Assembly: GCF_028453695.1 (NCBI RefSeq)
Contig: NC_135781.1
Location: 24,179,640-24,243,639 of the forward strand
Direction of reading: 5' to 3'
DNA length: 64,000 bases
Source: Augochlora pura
Taxonomy: Eukaryota > Arthropoda > Insecta > Hymenoptera > Halictidae
The position numbers and the translations under genes are program-made. Each line of letters starts with the position of its first letter. The first letter of the stretch is position 1. Shown here piece after piece: positions 51,346 to 61,972 of the stretch. The notes beneath the pieces were generated by a model. The model saw only the letters and a list, made by a program, of their open reading frames with translations, had not been told where the DNA came from and searched no databases.

Positions 51346-52250
51346 CTGAAGAGAAATTGGTAGCTGAAAGTATATTGACTCATTACCCGGCGGAGAGATT
51401 CCACCTTCAGTATCTCGCCATTGGATTTCTACGAGTAAGTTACACAAAGACGCTTCTAGTTTCGCGGAACTGGCTTTTTCATTTGTGTCGCGTGCACACG
51501 GAACGCTATTACGTTTAGTTTATGCGAGTCGCGTTGGACGAAGTCGTTCGGTAAGAAAATATTTAAGGAAATTGGCAGATAAGTCGACTGCGGAGCTTAT
51601 ACATTTACGATAGAAGTAGATAAATATAAGATTGTAAATTCTTGAAAAAGATTCAAACAGACTACAAAGCCATTGATTTATTTATTTTTATTTTTACATA
51701 AAATTAAAATATATTACTGTGTTATATATATTTAAACTTAGAAGAAAGAATTAATACATATCATTTTCCCTTCTTAATTTTGGGTATTATGTATTACTCT
51801 TTGTTCAACGAAAATTAATTCCGATTACCATGACATCTACTTACAAACTTAATACGACCGTAAAGGGTTAAAATTATGAACATCTGATCGCTGCAATTCA
51901 GATATAATATTTTTTGTTCTCCATAAAGATCTGCAGTCTGGTTCAAGAAAACAAATAGTTATGAAAAATATATCTTTCCGCGATCTATCGAGTTCGTTTA
52001 GATAACGTTTCTTCTTGATTTTCTATAAAAATATGTATACGATTTCTGAAGTTCCATAAAATTTTGTACAATTTTCTATAAAGGTAACATTTCTCCTATA
52101 CAAATTTCGCAAAACTGTACAAATCACAGTAATAACTGCAGAAGAGAATGCAAGAAGAAACAGTAGAAGCGAAAAGTAACCGCGCGAGCGAGCAGTCAAT
52201 TGATCAAAGAGCCTCCGGAATCAGATAAAAAATCTGGAATCACGACTTAC

Positions 52251-53858
52251 CGAGCCGGATCTCGAATTCTGCTCGTCCATTATCTTCTTGTGGACGGCGT
52301 TGGCCATGCGTTCGAACTTGGCGCTATCAGCGCTGTCAACCGACCCGACATTGTCATCTTCCGGGAGATCGCAGCTGACACCCACGTCGTTGCCCCTCGA
52401 TCTCGAGAGCGAGAACTTCTTCAGATCGACCGGGCTGATCTGCCTGATATCCTTATCGGACTCGGACAGCCGTTTCGCCGATACGTCGGAGCGCAAAGTC
52501 AGCGGCGAGACGGCCCTCTTCTTAGCATGTCCGTCCCTGCCGGCGGTTCCGTTGGCCGGCTCGTTTTCGGCCAGAAGAAAGTCCTGGTCCGGCAGCGAGG
52601 AGACTCGGACGAGGACGACGTGCTCGCGGTTCTCGTGGAAGACGGGCGTGTGCTTCTTCCAGAAGAGTTTCGAGAACGGGGACTTCTTCTCCTCGGTCGG
52701 CGTGACCGGCGCCGACTTGGCGCCGTTGCTCTCGTAGGACCCGGCCCCGATCGGGATTTGATCGTGCTCAGAATCGTGGTCGTGGTCGTGGTCGTGGTCG
52801 GGATCCGCGTGATCCTCGCCGCGACGTATCCTGGCCAGCCTCGGCGTCCTCCTTCGCTTCTGGCTCATCAGATTCGACGGCAGACTGGTCTTCCTGTGGC
52901 CGTCCGGTCGCTGCCTCGGCGGCAGTTTCGCGTTCGACTCGCCAACGAGCGGTGGTCCACCGCCGAAAGGCGCATCGGCGGCGCCGTTGTTACTCCTCGG
53001 ACTTATCTCTACGGGTTTCTTTGGTTCGTGGTAGCTGTTCGCCAGGTAATTCGGCGCCTCCCTCTCGTGTCCGCGGTCCAGCTGCGAGGGTAGGCTGGCG
53101 CTGTTCCGGTCGATTTGGTTCCCCATCGAGCTCATCGGGGAGAGATCGTTCGGCTCGTCGTAGTCCGAGTTCAGGGCGTCATCGTCCACGGACCCGTACC
53201 GGTCGCGCCTCCCGATCAGGCCCTGCAAGTTGCCCGGCAGACTGCCGCTCTTTCTACGGTCAGCCTCCGTCGTCGTCGTCGTCGTCGACGAAGACGTCGT
53301 TAACGGCGACAGCTCGACCCGATCCCGCGGCTCGTCGTAGTCCGAGTTCAGCAGGAAGCGGTACTCTGTCTCGTCCGCGAACAACTTTCCATTTCGTCGA
53401 TCACGGCTCTCCTTGTTTTGCCGGCCGGATGATCGATCGGTGCTCGTCTCGCACGAGCTTCCCGCGGAACTCTCGCTGTCCGATATGCCGAACTCGTTCA
53501 GCAGCTCCTTGTACTGCACGATCCTCGAGTCTTCCTTGTTTCGACGCCGGTCGGGCTCCTGTCGCGATTTCTCTTTGCTCAGCTCGTTGATTTCGTTCGC
53601 GATGATTGTGTTCAGCTCCGCCAGGATGTTCTTCGACCAATCGCCGATGTCGTCCGTGAACGTGCAGCATCTGCCTACGGGGTTCTGTCGCCGGAAACCA
53701 CCGCAGCCCGTCGACGGACGAGGCTTCGTCCCGTACAGGTCCTGGCCGATCTTCGCCGGCTGGACGCCGAGAACGGATGCCTGCGTGGGATACTTCGGCT
53801 CGTCCACGATCGTCAACGGCGTTGTCGGCGCTGACTCGATGATCTCGCCGATTTCCTC
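52251..53858 (-). CDS. Large internal exon coding a Ser/Asp-rich disordered region (536 codons)
   Basis: The exon runs from the acceptor TTATTTTTGTCGACAG to the donor GGCTCG|GTAAGT and is exactly 536 codons (phase 0 in and out), residues about 51-586 of the predicted protein. Exon residues 1-98 (EEIGEIIESAP...) include a short Cys-containing segment (GRCCTFTDD, 62-70) followed by a likely helix (DWSKNILAELNTIIANEINEL, 73-93). Then come charged and Ser-rich sequence and three tandem two-part motifs: (N)S(D)Y(D/H)EP at 171-177, 230-236 and 273-279, paired with SLPxxL at 206, 255 and 325. A basic cluster KRRRTPRLARIRR (334-346) could be a nuclear localisation signal, followed by an Asp/His tract (350-367). 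The C-terminal third has SPFSKLFWKKHTPVF and several S-P sites. No enzyme domain is visible. Codon use is GC-rich and antisense frames are open, as expected for such a composition. Confidence 0.92.
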
Positions 53859-53966
53859 CTGTCGACAAAAATAAACGAGGAACACAGTTAGCAAACGTTT
53901 CCGGAGATAACAGGAGGTCTTACGTTTAGATATAAAATAGATCTTTTGTGTTTTATCCCGACTCAC

Positions 53967-53977
53967 ATTACTACTGA
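53967..53977 (-). CDS. Putative 11-nt coding microexon
   Basis: On the minus strand an acceptor AATCCGCAG, with a T-rich stretch about 15-25 nt upstream, is followed by TCAGTAGTAAT and then a donor GTGAGTCGG. The donor pairs with the strong acceptor of exon 52251-53858 across a 108-nt intron, a typical short insect intron. The 11 nt enter in phase 1 and leave in phase 0, adding Ser-Ser-Asn after a split codon. The frame upstream closes at a TAA near 54034 without any ATG, so this segment cannot be a longer exon with its own start. Phase 1 entry matches the donor of the exon at 61834-61972. A 7-nt version using the next AG is possible but would break that match. Confidence 0.38.
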
Positions 53978-54372
53978 CTGCGGATTTTCGTGCAAAATCG
54001 AAACAATGTGCATCAATTGTGCAAAACGAGGGTTACATAAAAATGTAGTTTTCCTTTTAGTTGATTAATTATTAATTAAAGTATTCATGTATTTATGAAT
54101 TAAAAGTAGTGCGATGACATTCATCAATTCCTCTAATGTTTTCTCTACTCTATGTTATAGTCCATTATTTTTACCATATATGCATAAAATCTGTAGTCTA
54201 CTGATTATATTACAGTAGAGTCACGCACATTATATACATGTTTCTGTGAATCATTTTCAAACGAATCTCCTAATTCAAGCATACATGACAAAAAATGTCA
54301 TGCGAAGCTTATATAAATCCGACTTTGTCATCTAGCATCATATAATAGTATAGTCGATTTTCCTCAATTGTC

Positions 54373-54518
54373 CCATAACTTCCAAACGAAAATGGACAAT
54401 TCGGGAAGGGAAGATACGATTATTCGAGCTACACGTCTCGTTTTTATAGTCGTTGACAATCGGTTCGCGAAACTCGAATAATCGTATCTCTTTTCCGAAA
54501 TCGTTCACTTCTGTTTAC
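54373..54518. repeat. Hairpin (fold-back) element
   Basis: The left arm AACGAAAATGGACAATTCGG...GATACGATTATTCGAG (54373-54417) is repeated inverted at 54474-54518 (CTCGAATAATCGTATCTC...CGTTCACTTCTGTT). The loop is about 56 bp. A single related arm is at 36628-36685. Confidence 0.65.
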
Positions 54519-56688
54519 AAGCTTACATAAATCCACTGTCTAATCTAACCCTTGTACCAATACCCACAATTTTCTAAAACATGCAACAATTGCATACATT
54601 ATCGTTGAAACGCATATTTCGATGCGTGTAAGGTAGTTACATCGACTTATAATTATCCAAAGAAATGTAAATCCGTAACATTTTTACTATTTGTTCACTC
54701 TGTAAGACCCTAAAAAAATGCACTGTACACGGGATGCTCCACTAAATTGCTTCTTGAAAAAAACCTCGGACCTTGTATGTTTATGGTACACGGTTCCAAT
54801 AAAGGTTTTTCTGCGATCTTGTGTTCAGCAAAAACTCGCCGCGAAGGAAATAGGCTCGCGAATGCGGGAAGCATTTCGCGTACCGCTGCAGAGAAATGCC
54901 GGCCGCCATAAACTTCCGCGGTTTAACGATTGGTTGCGCAACGTTCCGAACAATTAAATCGGTCGGAACCGAATCGCCGGCCAGTTAACGCGTCCATCGG
55001 ATTAGTGTAAACGTGCCAAGAAAACTCGAACAAGTGTCGTGCGGGCCAAACAGGTTTCTGAACCGGCGATCGAGGTTAATTGATCGTTGCCCGGACCGCG
55101 ATAACTCCATAAATTAGAAACATCACTTTCTAAGACCGGTGCCGGCGAAATAATTGGAAAAGAAAAGTGCTCGGGCCCGATTTTTCATCGGGCCGTTGCG
55201 CGGGCAACGGGCAACGTTCGCGAACAGCGGGTTCGCGTCGGCGCTGCTGTCAGCATCATAACTGCTTCATTATGGGCCGCTTTATAAATACGCTCCACCG
55301 ATTTAACCGCGCGTGCACATACCGCTCGGTTTCATTTCTCGCGCGATACTTTGGCCGACCATAACCGTCGAAGGGATCCCATTGCCCGCGAAGATGATAG
55401 CGTTCTCTTCTCAACGATGCATAATCGCTCGCAGAAAATACGCTGCACCGCACCGCGCGCCGCTCCATGGCGGTCGATTTACCAAAAAGCGTCGGCAACG
55501 AATCCGTATCCTTATTAATTATTTACATAGATTTTTATTAATTTTTGGCAAAAATACTAGGTCGTATATAAAACAGTAAAACAATTATAATAATTAGAGA
55601 ATGCGTTGATAATGCGTACAACTCTGGTTCAGCTTATTTCTCATAATTAACTCAGAGTATTTTTATTTTCCATAAAAATTCGCTGTTCAGTTATTGCAAA
55701 CAGGTAAGTTATGACGGTAACGACAGAAACATTCTTCATTATTTGTTCTTCGACGCGTGCACAATACATGCTATAACCTGCACTTGCGATTTGATTACGC
55801 AACGTTTGATTCCGATGTGGTGTTCTGTTATTAAGCCAAGATGCATCGCATCTCGGAAGACATATTATTCATATTGCTCTGGGAGTATCGCGGCACAATC
55901 AAAGGATAGAAAGAAGCTTTTCTCGGAGGAAATTGCAACGCCTCCGTCGACTCGATCCGTCTCTGCCTGTGGTATCGCAGTGCTCTAGACATTATTCAAA
56001 TGACATTGTCTCCTCGTTCGACTCGCAATGAAAATGTACTTCCTCCTCGTCGTTGCATCGCGTAGAGAGATCATCGCATATTTAGCCAGTTTCAACGACA
56101 ACAATTATTTAGAGGCTCAGAGTGCGTTTGGAAATTTTCCTGGCACATTTGTTCGAAACTATTGCAGTACTTATGTTACTAATAAATTCGAGGGAAATGT
56201 CTCCCTTTTTTGATAATTAGAATAAGTTGAAAATAACGTAGCAAAATTCTTAAATTCGCGAGTCTCGTTACATTTTTGTCATAAATGTATAAAATTCGCA
56301 GGAGTCTAAAGTTCAAAATTGTAACTCATAATTTTTGCCTTAATTCGGGATATCATCGCAGAAACATTTTTTATTCGTTCACCTGTACCTGTGTATAAAA
56401 ACGTTCGCGTGATGCTAATTTTTGTACACGGCATCCATATCAGCTGATCGAGCTCGATATCTGCCCAGGTGAACGACCGGCAATAATGCATACTAAGTGA
56501 CCGTCTGTTTGTACCGTCACGTGCACTTATCTAATATCGAATATGTTATCTATTTTCCATTGTTTCGCGTGCAACACTTTTCGCCAGGACATTGCCCTTC
56601 TGCGCGGTAACGAACCTTCCAATCTAGTCCTTTCAATATTTAAAAATCCCACTATTGTTCCTGCCTTGCCCGATGATCCACGACGATA

Positions 56689-56725
56689 TAAATAGCTTTA
56701 CAAAACTGCCATTTGCAGCTTCAGT
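56689..56725 (+). promoter_or_regulatory. TATA-box/initiator core promoter, owner unknown
   Basis: GATATAAATAGC provides a TATA box at about 56690, and CTTCAGTTACG, a good arthropod initiator, lies about 30 bp downstream. No host ORF follows on the plus strand. A GC-rich block (56930-57350) of unknown nature lies downstream, so this may be the promoter of an LTR or other mobile element. Confidence 0.35.
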
Positions 56726-57388
56726 TACGTTCTTTTCTCTGCGCTTGCAGCTTTAGTTACGCGCGTAATACTTCTCAGCGATTGCTGCCACGTGCATCTT
56801 ATCTATCATACAGTTACACCTTTGTAACCGGAATCGATCGCTAGATCATTCCCATCACTGTGCTCTTGACAGTTCATTTGCATTATTATTGGTGCGCTTC
56901 ACGACATCCGTGTTCATCTCTTTCTCTTGTATCGTTCCTGTTGAGGATTGCTGAGCGAGGGTTTTATGGCGGGGGGCCATGTGCTTGGGACTTTTAGAAT
57001 CGGCCAGGGTATGGGCCTGTCACCCACTTCTTTAGAAATTAGTTTGCGTTTGTTCCAAGGCACATGGTCGACACTCTTGGCCGTTGGCGATATTGCCCTG
57101 CCATAAACACGGGTCCCTATGCCCATAGCGCGGCGCGAATCGCGGAAAACGGCACGTTCTGGGACAACGGGCAATTAGGGGAATGGGATGCAGATGTCGG
57201 GAGTTTTCCAGGCCCACGCGCGACCGGGAACTCCGTGGCAAATGTTGCGGCACTGCCCCTTCCTAGGTCCCAGACGTTGTCTTTTGGGCTTGTCGCGATT
57301 GGGCAGCTTCCTCAACACCCACCCCTAACTTGCAAGAGTAGGGCGAACCGAGGTGACGTTATCGGTGAACTTCGATTCGCACCTCAGA

Positions 57389-57500
57389 TACATTTGGAAA
57401 TCAGATACATTTCGGAGTCAAAGGCAATACGTAAAATAGATTGATACATTTGGAAATCAGATACATTTTTGGAATCAGACACAATACGTAAAATAGACAT
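57389..57500. repeat. Two-copy tandem repeat, unit about 56 bp
   Basis: GATACATTTGGAAATCAGAT...CAATACGTAAAATAGA occurs twice in a row, immediately after the GC-rich block at 56930-57350. Confidence 0.75.
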
Positions 57501-60500
57501 AGCCACAAACTCGTAGACAACTAGTAATTTGTAACAATCTGGAACGCATTCCATGTATCTCCACCGGGAGTGTAAATATATTTGTTGTTAACATTCACGG
57601 TGTAAATTTGTTCCTCCTACCTTGGAGGTGGTCCTTCGAGTTAGTCGACACATCACGTGTAAATTACTCAAAAGCTCGAACGATTTATTAAAATCAACCA
57701 CGAGCATCAACAGTTCCATCGCGATCTATATTCTGTACTTAATCACTTCTGTTCGTTCTTCGGATTTTTTATTTAATTATTAAGACGCACTTTGTTTGAT
57801 CAAATACTTGTTTTCATCACCATGCAGTTCGTTGTTCATTCTTCCTATCCTCCAATTTAAATCTAGGGGCTCCAACGTCTAATTATAAAATTATGAACGA
57901 AAATGATCGATTTTTATGAAACTTGAATTTCCGAGAAACGACGTATAATTCGTGGATAATTCATATATTGCGCAAAGCTTCCCGGTGGAATTGTTGCACG
58001 GCGTACACTAGAAGTCCTCAGAATGTCTATGATCTATCGTGAACGGAGAAGAATGCGTGTCGCCTTTATGTGTTTCTCGTTGCTTGTTGATCAGCCGTCC
58101 TCTCGAAGCCCGTCGAGTATCTCCGAGCTCCGCAGTAACATTTTCATTTGCATCGAACGAACGTCTCGTCGATCCGGCTGGAAACCATGGGAACGGTCTC
58201 TGTCGGTTCAATGGAGAATTTACATAAACCGAGGCCGGCTCGACCGACTCGCGTTTCATAGTTGAGGGCGACGACTAAAAGATTGTCGTCACCTTCGACG
58301 CGCGGACGATCTATCACACCGCGACCACGTGCTGTACCCGCCGGTAATGAAAAGGTTGATTAAACCTATTCCGGCTCAGGTCGAATTGTGATTCCATCCA
58401 GTGAGATAGCGCGGCGCCGATACCGCCGCGCCGGTCCTATCATCAATCAAACGGCGAGCATTATTCGTGCACGAGTCCCTTCGGAAGGGAAGCTTTTACA
58501 GGCCAACAGGCAGCAATCAAACTTACTATGAAACTGAAAAATTGATCACGGTGAATTTCACAGATTTTTCCGCGGTGATAATGCGACGTTATCCATCGCG
58601 GACCCCCTGTTCCCGTTGAGAGCCCGCCTTTTATTCGCTGCGATCGCCGTCGCGAGGTGACACGGCGACGTTCTAATCGAACCCGGGGGAGAATAATTCA
58701 TGCAATTTAGGTTCGTTCCGCGCGCGCGCGCGTGCTCGCGCTCGCGGCACCATATGGTACTACTGCTTCTTCAAAATTGCATTCCGAGTCGCCTCCGAGT
58801 AACTGCAAATTCAATTTGCGCGAGTTAAGCTTAACGAACATTGATACAGTTTGCTCAAGACTTCGCGCGCGATATCGATTGCAATTCCCGCTGCGAGGAT
58901 TGATGGACGCTGCGCTGGGCTCTCGGACGATAGATGTCTCGGGGGAAAAAATGTAGGCTCGATTTCTGAGCGTGTGTCGCAAGAAATCGATTCTATCCCG
59001 CGTCATTACAATTTCATTTTGAATAGGTTCGCTTACCACTTGTTCGTTCGAAAAGGTCATCGATTCGCAACAATCGCTTTTTGTCGGACAATCGTAATAA
59101 CGGATAAACTAGATTTTTACAATTATTATTTGAGTAATTAATTGTCTCGTGATAGCACGTCAATAGGTGATTGTGCATTAAATTCTCGTTTGGATTATTC
59201 AATTTTCCGGAATTACAAGTTTGTCTACCTCTAGCTGCACATGCATATACGTATGCAATTCCAAAGATCGCATACAGCGCAACGAGATAAAGATTTCATT
59301 GATCTGCCAAAAATTCAGACTCGATCGAGACAAACCATCGCTCAAAATTATCGACCGACACGATTGTTTAAGCAGTTGAAAGATAAATAGGTGGCAGTGC
59401 AGATTAGTCACTGATAAAAATCTGATGGCCGCCTCTTAGAGTGTTAATATTCCCTTGTCTCGCGTAAGTTGGCTGCTCGCTTCGGGCAATGCAATACCGG
59501 TGTGGAAACTGGGAAGCCAGTGATAGATGATTAATCGCCGAGGTGGTTATTGCAATACCGGCTGACAACCGCGTAACCGCACTTTTATTTCCAACTTTTG
59601 AAATTTCAACGGTGGCGAGAAAAATTCAGCAGAATGTTCCTTTTATCGTATCGACAAATCTCTTTTGTCACGCGTGTTGATTAATCGTTCGGAATAATTG
59701 AAATCCGATGCGTTGATTGTGCGAGAGCGTTAACCGCGTTAATTGTACTACAGACAGATTAATATTAAATGCTGCCGATCTGCGTGTAGCCACAATCCTC
59801 CGACAAATCTTGTCAGGAGCACGTTATGGTAGTGAACCTAATTTAATCGACTATCTTCGCTTGACAACGAGCTATAGAACGCTGAATGTTATTGACGCGC
59901 GGTAGCCGATAGATAATCGAACAACGATTGAACCTGGTTGTATAACTTTCAAAGGAGAAATATAATTTCGATGAAGTATATACGGTATCATATTTAATTC
60001 GAGCATTCTAAGTGTCTCTGTCATAATTGATAAAACACGAGTCAAAATTAAACGCCAAATATTCTAGTCGCATAACTCATATCCATCTAGATTCCATATT
60101 TCAATTTGATTGAAATGTTACGAAAATCTTTGAAACTGAAAAGCCGCGGCATAGAAAAGCCACGTTGGTTATCGTAATATTTGACAGATTAATCTACGCG
60201 TAAGTTTCGCGGAATAAGTACAAATATCCAAATAGGGTGGAATTTGGACAATTACAAGGTCCATTGCTAAAATATAATTCTTAGAATCGAGTAGGAAACC
60301 GGTGCGTCGAACCGGTGCAAAAGTAATCGACACCTGCTCTGGACGTGTCAACTGCTTTCCTCGCAATCATTACACGCTGCCTATCAAAGACCAACATCAT
60401 TGTGTCCGCTTGAAAAGCCATTCTATTCAATCGGCACGCTGCTCGGCCGCGGACCGTTCCCTCGGCTGATTACAGTTATCATAACTAGTCGGCCCACGCG

Positions 60501-60859
60501 AGGAAATTCAGCGAGAGGTGCTCCTCTAATCACTTTGTTACCGGAGCTATCTCGAGCAGGAAGAAAGCGGTCGCTAAAAGCACGCGCGGGCCAAGCTTTC
60601 ACATAAATATCCGTTTGATAAATGTGCCGGGCGACGCGTTACGGATGGTGAATATTCGAATGGCGCGGCGACGGTGATAGTAGGCGTGCATCTGGTGCGG
60701 AGATTAAATGCAATCCCAATCAAGACGATTCACAAGCACTTCCGTGTCGCTCGACAGAAACACTGAGCTCGGTGCAACCGACCGTGTATCTTTTAATTGT
60801 TCCGTGGAATCCGCCAGGAATTTTCGGGGGAGGTTCAATGAAATTTCATCGTCGATTAC

Positions 60860-60945
60860 CGCAGAATAATTGAGTCGTCTATTTTAGAAATGACCTATGT
60901 CAAATTCTATTGAAATTCAAGTATTCGAGGGTTACGTTTCAAAAA
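60860..60945 (-). repeat. Dispersed repeat (GGACTTAGGTCA family), inverted copy
   Basis: GAGTCGTCTATTTTAGAAAT followed by GACCTATGTCAAATTC is the reverse complement of the consensus seen at 16550-16615. Confidence 0.45.
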
Positions 60946-61026
60946 GAAAATAAAGAGATACACGTGTACGATATCAATGTGTCAACTGCTTGCGTGCGAA
61001 TGAATGACTTAAATTTACAATTCTTA

Positions 61027-61274
61027 TTAACCTTTTAGATACTACGCGCCACTATAGTGGCTTTCGCGAATGGCTCGTGCTTTACCCAATTGTTTTATTA
61101 TTTATTAAAGCAAACAATTAAAGTGAAAGTGTGTATATACAATATATTAAGAAAAGAATATATGTTATTAGTACTATATATAGATATCCGGAAAAAATAT
61201 ATATTAAGAGAAAATCGTAATTTAGTTACGAAAAACTTTATTTGCGCAAAATCCTGCCGTACCTAAAAGGTTAA
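61027..61274. mobile_element. piggyBac-like MITE, family E (copy 2)
   Basis: 248 bp, the same length, orientation and nearly the same sequence as 32801-33048. Starts TTAACCTTTTAGATACTACG and ends CCGTACCTAAAAGGTTAA. Only scattered substitutions separate the copies, which indicates recent mobilisation. Confidence 0.9.
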
Positions 61275-61497
61275 AATAATAACAATCAATGTGCGAGACG
61301 CTTCCCTGCGTCTTTCACGCGAAATACAAACCCTTTATTCGCATTCGAGGAAAGCTTAATGAACGCGGATGCAATACCAACGTGTCACAATGCTTATTTA
61401 TGTCTAAAAGACCTACGTTTACGATTCCTATTAAAATAATAGCTACCATTAAGTGAACAATATACAGTTCACTGCAGGCAACAACAAGAAGTAAGAA

Positions 61498-61535
61498 ACG
61501 GACTTAGGTCACTTTCTAAATGAACGACTCGACTT
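61498..61535 (+). repeat. Dispersed repeat (GGACTTAGGTCA family), short copy
   Basis: CGGACTTAGGTCACTTTCTA then AATGAACGACTCGAC. About 550 bp from the inverted copy at 60860-60945. Confidence 0.4.
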
Positions 61536-61833
61536 GCAGTCGGTTTCTGGAAATGTAATTCGGGAGAACGGAACATTTTCGGCTCTGGTCGCACGACACG
61601 GTTTAGAAAACGTGGTCGTAAGTGTTCCTAGCGCTATTACGTAAAGATTTGTCATTTTGTTTCGGAAAGCGAACAATAAATCACCGCGCTGTGATGAAAT
61701 AATTTACAGAAAAGTGGTTGTCGCGGAAGAAATTCGTAGGGAACGGTGGCCCAGCCGCGTCCAGTTATTAAATCACGATTACACGTGATTCATGACGGTT
61801 CTTGTTGAAGAAACGATAAAATTTTAAACATAC

Positions 61834-61972
61834 CATTGTTCCGGCTCCTATTAGTAACCGCGGTCAGCTCGTTCATCGGCGCTCTATCGGCGTGCTCACG
61901 ACTCTCGCCATTTTTCTTCCGAGTATATACATTTCCGCCTTTGCCCGGCCACAAATAGAGATATCCAGGCAT
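61834..61972 (-). CDS. Probable first coding exon of the large minus-strand gene
   Basis: The first in-frame ATG (61972) sits in a good initiation context (GGCACCATGCC), with an in-frame stop upstream. It opens 46 codons beginning MPGYLYLWPGKGG, rich in Asn, Arg and Glu, followed by one base and a donor AATG|GTATGT. The out phase (1) matches the 11-nt microexon at 53967-53977, which in turn joins exon 52251-53858 without a frame break. The join would read ...NRSRNN-VSSN-EEIGEI. The ORF stays open about 28 codons upstream of the ATG. That part could be 5' UTR or, less likely, coding reached through a poor acceptor near 62057. No domain is recognised. The exon rests on frame coherence and splice context, not on homology. 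Confidence 0.42.

Larger units (their letters stand above)
53978..61833. other. About 7.9-kb first intron interval
   Basis: Lies between the putative start exon and the 11-nt microexon. It holds a hairpin element (54.37-54.52 kb), a GC-rich block at 54.9-55.5 kb, a TATA-box-like promoter block with a GC-rich stretch (56.69-57.35 kb), a short tandem repeat (57.39-57.50 kb), CpG-rich DNA at 58.0-58.9 kb, dispersed-repeat copies (60.86 and 61.50 kb) and a 248-bp TTAA element (61.03-61.27 kb). No other exon with good splice sites and a matching phase was found. Confidence 0.5.
14612..61972 (-). other. Large minus-strand protein-coding gene (unrecognised), partial at 3' end
   Basis: Gene-level entry joining the minus-strand exons listed separately. 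Predicted exon order 5' to 3': 61834-61972, 53967-53977, 52251-53858, 51189-51345, 49952-50191, 49169-49408, 48197-48390, 36229-36271, 33532-33750, then exons beyond the left edge. A second 5' exon at 14612-14807 probably serves a shorter isoform. Exon lengths (139, 11, 1608, 157, 240, 240, 194, 43, 219 nt) preserve one frame across all eight junctions, giving about 950 codons. Introns range from 108 nt to about 12 kb, and more than 33 kb separate the last exon of the well-supported cluster from the alternative exon. The protein is Ser/Pro/Asp-rich and low in hydrophobic residues, with no signal peptide or membrane segment. This suggests a disordered scaffold-like N-terminal region. I do not recognise the family. 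The five-exon core is strong; the outer exons are weaker. Confidence 0.75.

Noticed and set aside
52200..53874. Long plus-strand frames of 297, 212 and 153 codons
   Set aside because: They are antisense to the well-supported exon 52251-53858 and arise from its GC-rich codon use.
57064..57444. 126-codon plus-strand frame
   Set aside because: It extends into a 56-bp tandem repeat, and the opposite strand is equally open; no domain seen.
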